From positions 62,001-126,000 of the forward strand of contig NZ_JAFBEE010000002.1 in assembly GCF_016908555.1 (NCBI RefSeq): a DNA stretch of 64,000 bases. Direction: 5' to 3'. Source of the DNA: Alkaliphilus hydrothermalis (GTDB lineage: Bacteria > Bacillota > Clostridia > Peptostreptococcales > Natronincolaceae). Positions 1-8,935 of this stretch are shown in pieces; the first letter of the stretch is position 1; each line of letters begins with the position of its first letter. The notes beneath the pieces were generated by a model that had not been told where the DNA came from, did not search any database, and saw nothing but the letters and a program-made list of their open reading frames with translations. The translations under genes and the position numbers were made by a program.

Positions 1-92
1 CTTAGGAGGGCAGCCTTGGGGGTATTAAAAATGAATGCAAATCCTATGGTACTGATAAATGCATAGCCTAAATGCTTCAATAGATAAATCAA
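1..92 (-). CDS. Threonine/serine exporter, small (YjjB-like) subunit, N-terminal fragment
   Basis: The gene runs off the left edge of the window. Reading the minus strand from a TTG at 92 gives a hydrophobic start ending in GFAFIFNTPKAALL, typical of YjjB/DUF3815 proteins, which pair with ThrE-like proteins to make a two-part amino-acid exporter. The TTG overlaps the TGA stop of the upstream ThrE-like gene (TTGA), and a G-rich ribosome site lies just upstream at about 98-105, so the two are translationally coupled. Only about 30 codons are visible, so the assignment leans on this motif and on the pairing. Confidence 0.75.
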   Translation of the reverse strand, partial: MIYLLKHLGYAFISTIGFAFIFNTPKAALL

Positions 93-880
93 TATAATCT
101 CCCCCCCGTTATGTAAATCCAGGTTTTCAAAACAAATCCTACACCAAAGGCTATGGAGGTGGCAATTAATAGAGCCTCAGCTCCTCTAGCTAAACCTGAA
201 ACCAAATCACCAGAAATAGAATCCCGAACAGCATTGGTAATGGCAACTCCAGGTACCATTACCATGATGGCACCAATGATGACGGTATCAACATGAATGT
301 TAGGGTGGGCATAGGAAAAAAGAATAGATAAAAAAGCAGCTATAAATCCTCCTGTCATATTGGTTAAAAATAGATTGAAGCCATTACTTGCAATCCTTTT
401 AATTGAAAAGGTTAAGATAATACTAGTCAAAAGGGCCGCTGAAAAATCTAAATAATTTCCCCCAAACAGTAGGGTGGCGAAGGCACTGGCAATTCCTCCA
501 AAGAGGGCCTGCATTAACAAGGAATAGGGAGCCAGCTGATCTATATCTTTTAACTGAGTCATTCCCTCTTCTACAGACAAATCTCCCTCAACAAATCTTC
601 TGGAAAAAGCATTGACCTCTGCTACTTTATTGAGATTAATACTTCTACCTTGTATTCTTTTTACGTAAGTTATCATTTCGTTGATATCTTCTCCTTCTTG
701 ATCTACAGAGATAAAAATACCAGTAGGAGTAACATAAGCTTCAACAAAAGGAAAATTTCTTGATTTGCAGATTCTGATAATCGTATCTTCAACCCGATAG
801 GTTTCAGCGCCATTTTTTAACATGATCTCCCCTGCAAAAAGTGCCATTACTAAGAGCTTTTTTTGATTCACTTCATTCAT
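89..880 (-). CDS. Threonine/serine exporter family protein (ThrE/DUF1212, large subunit)
   Basis: 263 aa inner-membrane protein. The N-terminal soluble part carries the family motif NGAETYRVEDTI (about residues 23-34). About five hydrophobic segments follow from residue 120, and the signature PGVAITNAVRDSISGDL lies near residues 210-226. Family members export threonine and serine. Single-chain versions are about 450 aa; here the second half is the separate small subunit immediately downstream. The ATG at 880 is preceded by AGGAGG at ideal spacing. The physiological substrate is inferred from the family. It is transcribed away from glyA, whose product interconverts serine and glycine, so a link to serine balance is possible but unproven. 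Confidence 0.85.
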   Translation of the reverse strand: MNEVNQKKLLVMALFAGEIMLKNGAETYRVEDTIIRICKSRNFPFVEAYVTPTGIFISVDQEGEDINEMITYVKRIQGRSINLNKVAEVNAFSRRFVEGDLSVEEGMTQLKDIDQLAPYSLLMQALFGGIASAFATLLFGGNYLDFSAALLTSIILTFSIKRIASNGFNLFLTNMTGGFIAAFLSILFSYAHPNIHVDTVIIGAIMVMVPGVAITNAVRDSISGDLVSGLARGAEALLIATSIAFGVGFVLKTWIYITGGRLY

Positions 881-1236
881 TGCACCACCACCTCCTGAAT
901 ATATGTCTCCTTAATACTATATCAAATGTTTTCAATGAATATAAGGGCTAGTAAAAATAAGTTAGTAAAATTTACTTATATAGTAGCAATCTGGATATAT
1001 ACATTGTAGATATCCTAGATTATTGCCAAATTTAACATAAAACCCCCTTTGGAAATCTTAATAAAGTATACTAATTCAATCAAATCAAGAGTATGGCTTC
1101 TTCTGCCAATATTTATATTACATAATTTTGTATTATAAAAAAATAGCTTTTAGGGATACTAAAGTTGGGTAAAAACAAAGCAAGGGAAGAAGATATGAAA
1201 ACATTGTAATAATTTCATATTTGTTGTGGTTAGAAC

Positions 1237-1265
1237 TTGTAAAACTATTTTTAAAAATCTATAAT
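1237..1265 (+). promoter_or_regulatory. Candidate sigma-A promoter of glyA
   Basis: TTGTAA (1237-1242), a 17-bp spacer and a perfect TATAAT (1260-1265), 44 bp upstream of the glyA ATG. This is the best housekeeping promoter in the 428-bp AT-rich gap 881-1308. I see no T-box, riboswitch or other structured leader in that gap. Confidence 0.45.
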
Positions 1266-1308
1266 TAAATTGTTAAGAATTTGGACGAGGTGAAGGGAGA
1301 AAAGACCA

Positions 1309-2538
1309 ATGAACTTTGAACAATTAAAAAAAGCGGACCCAGAGATTTATTCAGTAATTGAAAAGGAGACGGCAAGACAAAGGAGAAATATCGAATTGAT
1401 TGCATCAGAAAACTTTGTCTCTGTGGCAGTAATGGAGGCAATGGGTAGTCAATTGACTAATAAATATGCTGAAGGATATCCTGAAAAAAGGTATTATGGT
1501 GGCTGTGAAGAAGTAGATGTGGCAGAAAATATTGCTAGGGACAGATTAAAGAAATTATTTAATGCTGAGCATGCCAACGTACAACCCCATTCGGGTTCCA
1601 ATGCTAATTTAGGTGTATATTTTGCTATATTGGAGCCAGGAGATACTGTTCTAGGAATGAATTTATCCCACGGGGGTCATTTGACCCACGGAAGTCCAGT
1701 AAACCTATCAGGAACATATTATAACTTCTCAGAATATGGTGTAGACCCAGACACTCAGCAAATTGATTATGATGAGGTTAAAAGAATCGCCCATGAGGTG
1801 AAGCCAAAGCTTATCGTTGCTGGTGCCAGTGCCTATCCTCGTAGTATAGACTTTAAAAAATTTAGAGAAATTGCAGATGAAGTAGGAGCTTACTTAATGG
1901 TTGATATGGCCCATATTGCAGGGTTAGTCGCAGCAGGTTTACATCCTAATCCTTGTGAATATGCCGACTTTGTAACTACCACAACCCATAAAACATTAAG
2001 GGGACCAAGGGGTGGAGCAATACTATGTAAAGAAAAGTTTGCAAAACAAATTGATAAAGCCATTTTTCCAGGAATCCAAGGTGGACCGCTAATGCATGTC
2101 ATTGCAGCGAAGGCTGTAGCCTTTAAAGAAGCGCTTTCTCCTGAGTTTAAAGGATATCAGCAACAGATTATAAAGAATGCTAAGAGATTAGGTGAAGAAC
2201 TAACTAAGAGGGGTTTCAACCTTGTTTCTGGTGGAACTGACAATCATCTATTGTTGTTAGACTTAAGAAATAAAAACATTACTGGTAAAGATGCAGAAAA
2301 ATTATTGGATGAAGTCGGTATCACAGTAAATAAGAATACCATTCCATTTGATCCTGAAAGTCCATTTGTAACCAGTGGTATTAGAATAGGAACGCCAGCA
2401 GTGACAACTAGAGGAATGAAGGAAGAAGATATGGCTACTATAGCCGAAATAATGGGAATAATCATTGATAACCCAAATAAAATCAATGAAGCCAGTGAAA
2501 AAGTGAGTCAACTTTGCCAAAAATATAAGTTATATTAA
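1309..2538 (+). CDS. glyA: Serine hydroxymethyltransferase
   Basis: 409 aa, full length for the family. It is a cytosolic PLP enzyme that converts serine plus tetrahydrofolate to glycine plus methylene-tetrahydrofolate. The PLP lysine is K228 in the motif TTTTHKTLRGPRGG. The N-terminal block ELIASENF and the NKYAEGYPEKRYYGG segment are both present. The ATG at 1309 follows a purine-rich ribosome site (GAGGTGAAGGGAGA). The gene is monocistronic: its own promoter candidate lies upstream and a strong terminator follows at 2548. In an amino-acid fermenter it feeds one-carbon and glycine pools. Confidence 0.98.
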   Translation: MNFEQLKKADPEIYSVIEKETARQRRNIELIASENFVSVAVMEAMGSQLTNKYAEGYPEKRYYGGCEEVDVAENIARDRLKKLFNAEHANVQPHSGSNANLGVYFAILEPGDTVLGMNLSHGGHLTHGSPVNLSGTYYNFSEYGVDPDTQQIDYDEVKRIAHEVKPKLIVAGASAYPRSIDFKKFREIADEVGAYLMVDMAHIAGLVAAGLHPNPCEYADFVTTTTHKTLRGPRGGAILCKEKFAKQIDKAIFPGIQGGPLMHVIAAKAVAFKEALSPEFKGYQQQIIKNAKRLGEELTKRGFNLVSGGTDNHLLLLDLRNKNITGKDAEKLLDEVGITVNKNTIPFDPESPFVTSGIRIGTPAVTTRGMKEEDMATIAEIMGIIIDNPNKINEASEKVSQLCQKYKLY

Positions 2539-2547
2539 TCTATAAGG

Positions 2548-2596
2548 CCCAGTGCATCCCCATAATGCTATTAATTATGGGAGCTGGGTTTTCTTA
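2548..2596 (+). terminator. Rho-independent terminator of glyA
   Basis: Nested stem CCCAG/CTGGG and CCCATAAT/ATTATGGG, followed by TTTTCTT. It begins 10 bp after the glyA stop codon. Confidence 0.85.
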
Positions 2597-2770
2597 TTGG
2601 ATGATTTGATGCATAATAAATTTGTATAATTAACAAACTTTGGAAATTTTATGAATAATTTATGTTTTTTAGAGGGAAAATCAATTCTAATGTCGAACTA
2701 ATTTAATTGTATATTTTTAGAAATTATCTAATATATTTTCTAGGTAGTATATTTGAGGAGGAATGAAGGG

Positions 2771-3640
2771 ATGAAAAGACAGTATAGAAGGTTACTATGT
2801 GTTTTATTAATAGGAATGATGTTTTTTGCCATTGCACCTAAAATGGAAACATACGCTGCTGAAGATATTAAAGTTACCATCAATGGAGATCTACTTATAA
2901 TGGATCAGCCACCAATCACTGAGAATGGCAGAATTTTGGTTCCTTTAAGAGCAATATTTGAGGGGTTAGGAGCTACTGTACAGTGGGATTCTAAAACTCA
3001 ATCAATAACAGGCATTAAGGGTAACACAATGATAACACTGATGATTGGTAGTACATCTGCAAATGTAGGCAACAAAAGAGTAGTATTGGATGTTCCAGCT
3101 CAAATTGTTAATGGAAGAACCCTTGTACCAGTGAGATTCGTTGCTGAGAGTTTAGGGGCAGTGGTGAATTGGGATGGAACTAAGAAGACTGTAGCAATTA
3201 CAGCACAGGTGATGACACCAGAGCTGGCTAAAGCAACTGCTGAAGAATACATAACACAATTTATATTAGTTGACACTCTTTTAGAAGAAAGTATTAAAAC
3301 ATATGGAGCCGCATTGCTTACACTCGAAGAGGGGATTGATATTCTTAGTACAATTCAAGAGTTAAATCAAAAGCATAAGATAGTTTATGACGAATTTGAT
3401 GGAACAGGTGGGACTAATTCTTTCACTCAATCTAAATTTTTTATGACCAGTGTTTTATTTAATTATGGATTGGTATTGGATAAAACTGAAAATCTGGTTA
3501 AAGCATTTAATGAAGGAAATAATACTCAAGTAGAAAAGCTAAAAGGAGAAATAGATTTATTCTTAGGCAGAATGGAAACTGACTGGGAAAACGCTATAGA
3601 TTTCTTTAATAAAGAAAGAGAAGCTTTCAAAAAACAGTAA
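2771..3640 (+). CDS. Secreted protein with copper-amine-oxidase N-terminal (stalk) domain
   Basis: 289 aa from the ATG at 2771, which sits 9 nt after AGGAGG; an in-frame TTG at 2753 overlaps that ribosome site and is rejected. A signal peptide covers about residues 1-30 (basic start, hydrophobic core, cut near TYAAED). It is followed by a copper-amine-oxidase N-terminal domain (PF07833 type) at about 33-145, with the repeated pattern NGRILVPLRAIFEGLGA and NGRTLVPVRFVAESLGA. In clostridia this domain is a wall or surface adhesion module and is not an oxidase. The C-terminal 145 residues are helical and unassigned. No catalytic residues are visible. The gene stands alone between two terminators. 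Confidence 0.8.
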   Translation: MKRQYRRLLCVLLIGMMFFAIAPKMETYAAEDIKVTINGDLLIMDQPPITENGRILVPLRAIFEGLGATVQWDSKTQSITGIKGNTMITLMIGSTSANVGNKRVVLDVPAQIVNGRTLVPVRFVAESLGAVVNWDGTKKTVAITAQVMTPELAKATAEEYITQFILVDTLLEESIKTYGAALLTLEEGIDILSTIQELNQKHKIVYDEFDGTGGTNSFTQSKFFMTSVLFNYGLVLDKTENLVKAFNEGNNTQVEKLKGEIDLFLGRMETDWENAIDFFNKEREAFKKQ

Positions 3641-3722
3641 TTAACAATAGGCTAATATTACAAATCTTGATTCAGTAGATAAAATCTTAGGGTTGTTGTA
3701 AGTTATTAAAGATATATTTTAT

Positions 3723-3762
3723 GGCATGAAACCTAATTTTAAGGGTCATGCCTTTTTATTTT
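3723..3762 (+). terminator. Rho-independent terminator after the copper-amine-oxidase-domain gene
   Basis: GGCATG/CATGCC stem extended by ACC/GGT around an AA bulge, then TTTTTATTTT. It separates this gene from the sigma-54 activator gene. Confidence 0.75.
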
Positions 3763-3867
3763 AAAATAGTTTTTGTGTTGAATCATTGATTATATTAACT
3801 CGTCTTTAACCCACCCATAAAAACTGTTATACTTAAACTAATGGAACTAATGTTGGAGGAAAATCTT

Positions 3868-5274
3868 ATGACATCTAAAAAAATGTTAACAATCATACTG
3901 CAAAAAATTTTGCAGTCCATAGATGAAGGTATACATGTAGTGGATAACGAGGGCCACACAATCCTATATAACAATAGTATGGCAGAGCTGGAGGGAATGG
4001 AAATAGAGGATGTAATGGGAAAAACCCTATTAGATGTCTTTCCCAGTCTAAACCACGACACCAGTACTTTACTAAAGGTACTGGATACCCAAGAGGCCAT
4101 CGTCAATCAGAGTCAAACATATTTGAATAACAAGGGAAATAAAATTACAACTATTAATACCACAATCCCCCTATATTTTCGTGATAAAAAAATTGGGGCA
4201 TTGGAGATAGCAAAGAATATTACAAAAATTAAGAACTTATCGGAGGAGATTGTTAGACTTCAACAACAGTTAAATACTCCTGTGGTCTCCGATAAAAAAG
4301 AAAAGAGGAACTATACATTTGACTCCTTAAAGGGAAAGGGAGATACTTTTGTTAAAGCTATAAACACTGCTAGAAAAGCTGCGGCAACCTCATCTAGTGT
4401 GCTTCTCTTTGGAGAAACAGGTACTGGCAAGGAGTTATTTGCCCAAAGTATTCACTATCACAGTCAAAGGAAGGATAAGCCCTTTATTGCTCAAAATTGC
4501 GCAGCCCTCCCTGAGAGCCTATTGGAGGGAATCTTGTTTGGAACCACAAAGGGAAGCTTTACAGGGGCGATCGACCGACCAGGGCTCTTTGAACAAGCTA
4601 ACCAAGGGACTCTTTTGTTGGATGAAATTAACTCTATGGGAATGCAATTACAGGCAAAGCTACTACGGGTATTGCAGGAAGGATATGTGAGAAGGATTGG
4701 GGGCTTGAAGGATATTCCTGTGGATGTTAGAATCATTGCCACCACAAACGAAGATCCTATGGAGGCTATTGAAAACGCCAAAATAAGAAAGGATTTGTAT
4801 TATCGTCTAAGTGTAGTTAATATCACCGTCCCAAGTCTAAGGGATAGAAAAGAAGATATTTTACCCTTAACGGAACATTTTATTAATTACTTCAACGGAA
4901 AGCTAGGCAAAGAAGTATGGATGATTTCTTCTGAAATGAGGGAGCATTTCATGCACTATCACTGGCCAGGCAATGTGAGGGAGTTAGAAAATGTCATTGA
5001 AGGGGCAATGAATATGATACAGGATGAACATATATTAAAGGATGAGCATTTTCCGGAATACCTGCTAAGAAATGAAAGAAAGCATTGTGAATCCCTTGTG
5101 AGTCACTTAATTCAAGAGAAAACAGGGTTGAAGGAAGTCTTGGAAGAGATTGAAAAAGAGTATATTACTAGAACGATGGAGAAACATAATGGGAATATCT
5201 CAAGAGCCGCAGAAGAATTAAGTTTAAAAAGACAGACATTACAGCATAAGTTGAAAAAATTAAACATCAATTAA
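3868..5274 (+). CDS. Sigma-54-dependent transcriptional activator (PAS-AAA+-Fis HTH)
   Basis: 468 aa from the ATG at 3868, which has GGAGG at good spacing; in-frame ATGs at 3841 and 3850 lack one. A PAS sensor domain (about residues 10-125) is followed by the AAA+ sigma-54 interaction domain with Walker A GETGTGKE (182-189) and the sigma-54 contact loop GSFTGA (229-234; the usual form is GAFTGA). A Fis-type helix-turn-helix forms the C-terminus (NISRAAEELSLKRQTLQHKL). Such proteins bind upstream sites and drive open-complex formation by sigma-54 polymerase. A strong -24/-12 promoter lies 357 bp downstream in front of ord, so this is very likely the activator of the ornithine cluster. The ligand sensed by the PAS domain is unknown. 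Confidence 0.95.
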   Translation: MTSKKMLTIILQKILQSIDEGIHVVDNEGHTILYNNSMAELEGMEIEDVMGKTLLDVFPSLNHDTSTLLKVLDTQEAIVNQSQTYLNNKGNKITTINTTIPLYFRDKKIGALEIAKNITKIKNLSEEIVRLQQQLNTPVVSDKKEKRNYTFDSLKGKGDTFVKAINTARKAAATSSSVLLFGETGTGKELFAQSIHYHSQRKDKPFIAQNCAALPESLLEGILFGTTKGSFTGAIDRPGLFEQANQGTLLLDEINSMGMQLQAKLLRVLQEGYVRRIGGLKDIPVDVRIIATTNEDPMEAIENAKIRKDLYYRLSVVNITVPSLRDRKEDILPLTEHFINYFNGKLGKEVWMISSEMREHFMHYHWPGNVRELENVIEGAMNMIQDEHILKDEHFPEYLLRNERKHCESLVSHLIQEKTGLKEVLEEIEKEYITRTMEKHNGNISRAAEELSLKRQTLQHKLKKLNIN

Positions 5275-5345
5275 AGGTACGGGCCATGGCTTATACTTCT
5301 TATTGTCATTAAGTAAAGGGCTTTGAAGTCGAAAGAAAAACATAA

Positions 5346-5388
5346 AATGCCAATATATTTGCTCTAATGCAAAGATATTGGCATTTTT
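5346..5388 (+). terminator. Rho-independent terminator of the sigma-54 activator gene
   Basis: A 17-bp stem with one mismatch (AATGCCAATATATTTGC against its complement) and a 6-nt loop, ending in a T-rich tail. It isolates the regulator from the ornithine operon. Confidence 0.85.
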
Positions 5389-5521
5389 AAGTTGGAAAAC
5401 TAAGGTGTTAAAAACTCAGGGTAATATCGTCGTTAACCATAAAAATAATAATTAATCAAAATATTGAATAACTATACGTTTTTATTTCATAAAGGATTGA
5501 ATTATGTTTCCTAATAAAGGC

Positions 5522-5542
5522 GACTATGGTCACAATGTAGTC
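5522..5542. promoter_or_regulatory. Candidate upstream activator site
   Basis: Imperfect dyad with GACTA and TAGTC arms, centred about 100 bp upstream of the -24 element, at a distance usual for enhancer sites of sigma-54 activators. Only the outer five base pairs match, so this is a suggestion from position. Confidence 0.25.
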
Positions 5543-5630
5543 CCCACAAGAAGTGAGTAAAAATCAAATAAAATAGAATATTCAATGAATAAATCAAATA
5601 GCCGAAATAAAAAATATTCTTTAAGACGTT

Positions 5631-5646
5631 TGGCAAGGTTTTTGCA
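5631..5646 (+). promoter_or_regulatory. Sigma-54 (-24/-12) promoter of the ornithine fermentation operon
   Basis: TGGCAAGGTTTTTGCA matches the consensus TGGCACGNNNNTTGCW at every defined position except one (A for C at position 6). The GG and GC dinucleotides have exactly the required spacing. It lies 46 bp before the ord ATG and downstream of the gene for a sigma-54 activator. Confidence 0.92.
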
Positions 5647-5692
5647 ATAAAGAATAGTGTGAAAAATCATACTATAAACGGAGGGGTTTTAT

Positions 5693-6739
5693 ATGGAAAA
5701 CATTAGAGTAGTCATTTGGGGCTTTGGTGCTATGGGAAGTGGTATGGCAAAGATGCTACTTCAAAAAAAGGGTGTAGAAATCGTAGGAGTATGTGACAGA
5801 CATGAAACAAGAGTTGGAAAAGATATGTATGAGGTATTAGGAGTAGAACGTGGAGATAGAAAGCCCGTAATAATCAATTCAAATATTGAAGAAGTATTAA
5901 CAGAAGGAAGTTGTGATGTTTGTTTAACTGCAACAGATTCATTTACAAAGGCAGCTTTTCCAAGACTAAAATACTGTTTAGAGCAAAAAGTTAATGTTGT
6001 TTCAACTGCTGAAGAAATGGCTTATCCACAGGCCCAAAATCCTGAATTAGCAGCAGAACTTGATAGAATAGCAAAAGAGAATGGGGTAACAATTTTAGGT
6101 ACAGGCATTAATCCTGGATTAATCATGGATCTACTGGTTGTTTGTTTAACAGGTTGTATGACTGATGTAGAGCATATTCAAGCAAAAAGAGTTAATAGCT
6201 TATCACCATTCGGACACACAGTTATGGAAGAACAAGGTGTTGGAATGAAAGTAGATGAGTTTAATAGACGTTGTGAAGAAGGCACAATGGCAGGTCATGT
6301 TGGATTTGCTGAGTCTATACAAATGATCGCAGATGCTATTGGATGGAGGGTAGATAAGTTTGAACAACAAATGAAGCCTATCGTTACTACTGTAGATCGA
6401 AAGTCACCCCATGGATTTGCTGCTGCTGGAGATGTTGCTGGTGTAAATATGACAGGGCAGGGATATGTTGACGGTGAAGTTAAGATTGATATGATTCACC
6501 CACAACAAATCGAGCCAGAAATGGAAGGAACATTTACAGGAGATTATATCAATATAAAAGGAACTCCAGAGGTAAATATGTCCATTTCGCCTGAGGTAGA
6601 AGGTGGACTTGGTACGATAGCAATGTGTGTAAACATGATTCCTCATGTAATCAATGCTAAAGCAGGATTAAAGACTATGTTAGATTTACCAGTACCAAGA
6701 GCAATTATGGGGGACATGAGGGATTTAATAGAGAAATAA
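5693..6739 (+). CDS. ord: 2,4-diaminopentanoate dehydrogenase
   Basis: 348 aa NAD(P)-dependent oxidoreductase of the dihydrodipicolinate-reductase type, with a Rossmann glycine motif GFGAMGSGMAK at residues 10-20. It oxidatively deaminates (2R,4S)-2,4-diaminopentanoate to 2-amino-4-oxopentanoate, the third step of ornithine oxidation. The ATG has a GGAGGGG ribosome site. It is the first gene behind the sigma-54 promoter and is followed after 20 bp by ortA. The function rests on the fold plus the complete, diagnostic gene order ord-ortA-ortB-oraS-oraE-orr known from ornithine-fermenting clostridia. Confidence 0.95.
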   Translation: MENIRVVIWGFGAMGSGMAKMLLQKKGVEIVGVCDRHETRVGKDMYEVLGVERGDRKPVIINSNIEEVLTEGSCDVCLTATDSFTKAAFPRLKYCLEQKVNVVSTAEEMAYPQAQNPELAAELDRIAKENGVTILGTGINPGLIMDLLVVCLTGCMTDVEHIQAKRVNSLSPFGHTVMEEQGVGMKVDEFNRRCEEGTMAGHVGFAESIQMIADAIGWRVDKFEQQMKPIVTTVDRKSPHGFAAAGDVAGVNMTGQGYVDGEVKIDMIHPQQIEPEMEGTFTGDYINIKGTPEVNMSISPEVEGGLGTIAMCVNMIPHVINAKAGLKTMLDLPVPRAIMGDMRDLIEK

Positions 6740-6759
6740 TAAAAAGGTAGGTTATTAAA

Positions 6760-7068
6760 ATGCAAATAGAAAAGGGTTCATGGGTAAGGATACACGATAT
6801 TGTATTGAGTCCCCAAGACCGATCTCCGAATCTGCCAGAGGATACTAAAAAGGTACCTTTGGAAATGTGGGTAAAGGGATTTCTATTGGAGGATGGAAAC
6901 ATCGGTGAAAGAGTGGAAATAGAAACCATCACTGGTAGAAGAGTGGCGGGGACCCTATTAGAAGCTAACCCCCACTATGATCATGACTTTGGAAAGTTTG
7001 TTCCAGAGATACTAGAAATCGGGCTTCAATTAAAGAAAGTCCTATGGGCAGGTGAGAACCATGACTAA
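6760..7068 (+). CDS. ortA: 2-amino-4-oxopentanoate thiolase, alpha subunit
   Basis: 102 aa small subunit. Together with OrtB it cleaves 2-amino-4-oxopentanoate with coenzyme A to give acetyl-CoA and alanine. The sequence contains WVRIHDIVLSPQDRSPNLPEDT at the N-terminus, characteristic of this subunit. Its stop overlaps the ortB start by 8 nt, so the two subunits are probably translated together. Confidence 0.93.
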   Translation: MQIEKGSWVRIHDIVLSPQDRSPNLPEDTKKVPLEMWVKGFLLEDGNIGERVEIETITGRRVAGTLLEANPHYDHDFGKFVPEILEIGLQLKKVLWAGENHD

Positions 7069-8482
7069 AGAAATGACTTATGAAGCATTGATGGCCCGTC
7101 GTGGGGAAATCATGAAGCAGGCAGTAGGCATTGATTATAGTGTCTTTGAATATGGCAAGATTGCATTTGATTATGAAAGAATGATGAGGGAGACTGGTTA
7201 TTCTCTTCAAGAAATGCAAGTGATTCAAGGGGAGTCAGGAGTAGGGAATACCCCCCTACTGGAGCTAAAAAACCTGACTGCTTTAGCTAGAAAAATAGCA
7301 CCAGAAGGCAAGGGAGCAAGAATTTTTGTTAAAGACGAAGCCTCAAATCCCTCTGGAAGCTTCAAGGCTAGAAGAGCTGCCAATGCTGTATATCATGCAA
7401 AAAAATTAGGCTACAAGGGTGTCATTGCTGCCACCAGTGGAAACTATGGTGCAGCGGTTGCCAGTCAAGCAGCTATGCATGGGTTAAAGTGTATCATCAT
7501 TCAAGAATGTTATGATAGTACCCATAAAGGTCAACCAGAAATCATTGAAAAGGCAAGAAAATGTGAAGCCTACGGAGCCGAGGTTGTTCAATTAACTGTA
7601 GGTCCAGAGCTGTTCTATACCTTTTTAAAGACATTAGAAGAAACCGGCTACTTCAATGCTTCCCTATATACTCCCTTTGGCATTGCAGGGGTAGAAACCC
7701 TAGGCTATGAATTAGCGATGCAGTTTAGGGAAAGAGTAGGCAAAGACCCTGATGTAGTGGTATGTACCAACGCAGGTGGGGGTAACCTAACGGGGACGGC
7801 TAGAGGATTAATCAAGGCTGGAGCAAATGAAGTGAAGATTGTTGGAGCAAGTGTAAACCTTAAGGGACTACATATGGCCAGTGATGTTGATTTTAATAAA
7901 AAGTCCTTCACTACAGGGCATACAGGCTTTGGTATTCCATTTTCAACTTGGCCAGATCGTTCAGACGTTCCTCGTTCAGCTGCAAGACCATTAAGATACA
8001 TAGACCGCTATGTATTGGTAAATCAAGGGGAAGTGTTTTATATGACAGAAGCCCTAGCACAGTTGGAGGGACTTGAAAGAGGTCCTGCTGGTAATACCTC
8101 CCTAGCGGCTGCCTTCTACATAGCCCAAGAAATGGAGCAAGATCAAATTATCGTCGTACAGGAAACAGAATACACAGGTGCAGGAAAGCACATTCAACCT
8201 CAATTATCCTTTGCTAAGGAAAATGGTATCGAATTGAAGTTCGGAAATCCTGAGGATGAAATTCAAGGAGAGAACATCATTCTACCTTCCCATCCGTCCT
8301 TGTTAAGAGCCAGGGACATTGATGTGAATAAGCTGAAGGCTTCATATATTAAAAATTGTGTCAACCAAAATCAACTTGAAGAATTGTCAGAAGAAGATCT
8401 GGCGTTCTTAATGAAGGATTGTAATGCGCCAAAGGACTTTGTATTAAATGTCCTAGAGGAGTTAAAGGTAAGAATTAGCTAA
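7061..8482 (+). CDS. ortB: 2-amino-4-oxopentanoate thiolase, beta subunit (PLP-dependent)
   Basis: 473 aa from the ATG at 7061, preceded by AGGTGAG; an in-frame GTG at 7052 overlaps that site. The protein has a threonine-synthase-like fold type II PLP domain. The motif NPSGSFKARRA carries the PLP lysine K102, and a glycine-rich phosphate loop (CTNAGGGNLTG) is present. It is the catalytic subunit of the thiolase and the energy-relevant step, since it yields acetyl-CoA. It overlaps ortA and is separated from oraS by a short gap with a heptanucleotide repeat. Confidence 0.94.
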   Translation: MTKEMTYEALMARRGEIMKQAVGIDYSVFEYGKIAFDYERMMRETGYSLQEMQVIQGESGVGNTPLLELKNLTALARKIAPEGKGARIFVKDEASNPSGSFKARRAANAVYHAKKLGYKGVIAATSGNYGAAVASQAAMHGLKCIIIQECYDSTHKGQPEIIEKARKCEAYGAEVVQLTVGPELFYTFLKTLEETGYFNASLYTPFGIAGVETLGYELAMQFRERVGKDPDVVVCTNAGGGNLTGTARGLIKAGANEVKIVGASVNLKGLHMASDVDFNKKSFTTGHTGFGIPFSTWPDRSDVPRSAARPLRYIDRYVLVNQGEVFYMTEALAQLEGLERGPAGNTSLAAAFYIAQEMEQDQIIVVQETEYTGAGKHIQPQLSFAKENGIELKFGNPEDEIQGENIILPSHPSLLRARDIDVNKLKASYIKNCVNQNQLEELSEEDLAFLMKDCNAPKDFVLNVLEELKVRIS

Positions 8483-8515
8483 AACCACAATTAAGAATGA
8501 AGAAACAGAGGAAGT

Positions 8516-8553
8516 AATGAATAATGAATAATGAATAATGAATAATGAATAAT
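8516..8553 (+). repeat. Heptanucleotide tandem repeat between ortB and oraS
   Basis: Five complete copies of AATGAAT plus a partial sixth fill most of the ortB-oraS gap. The 7-nt unit places TGA and TAA stops in all reading frames and ends 16 bp before the oraS ATG. Confidence 0.9.
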
Positions 8554-8569
8554 CACATGGGGGTGCCAA

Positions 8570-8935
8570 ATGAAAAGAGCAGATGATTTTCAAGAGAGAA
8601 GACAACATCTCAAAGATTTAACAGATGAGCAATTGGAAGCAAAGTTTTGGCAATTGGCTGAGCAAATCGTAGAGCCTATGGTGGACATGGCAAAGAAGCA
8701 TACTTCACCATCCATCGAGCGTTCAGTATTACTACGTATGGGATTCTCTAGTATGGAGGCTAGAGCCATCGTTGAGGGCGTGATGGACAGGGGATTAATG
8801 GGTAAAGGTGCAGGCAATGTTGTATATAAATTAGCGATCAAAAAAGGAATGACCACCCGTGAAGCTGGTCTTCAACTGGCAGAAGGAAACCTTTGGGACG
8901 AAGCAATGGAGACTTTTCAAGGGGGTGCTAAGTAA
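8570..8935 (+). CDS. oraS: D-ornithine 4,5-aminomutase, S subunit
   Basis: 121 aa, the usual length for OraS. It is the small partner of the adenosylcobalamin- and PLP-dependent aminomutase that moves the terminal amino group of D-ornithine to C4, giving 2,4-diaminopentanoate. A GGGGGTG ribosome site precedes the ATG. Its TAA shares a base with the oraE ATG (TAATG), which ties production of the two subunits together. Confidence 0.95.
   Translation: MKRADDFQERRQHLKDLTDEQLEAKFWQLAEQIVEPMVDMAKKHTSPSIERSVLLRMGFSSMEARAIVEGVMDRGLMGKGAGNVVYKLAIKKGMTTREAGLQLAEGNLWDEAMETFQGGAK

Noticed and set aside
901..1236. Riboswitch or T-box upstream of glyA
   Set aside because: No T-box core, glycine-, SAM- or folate-type conserved block is visible in the gap; only a promoter is supported.
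2753..2770. TTG start for the copper-amine-oxidase-domain protein
   Set aside because: The TTG overlaps the AGGAGG that serves the ATG at 2771; the latter also gives a proper signal peptide.
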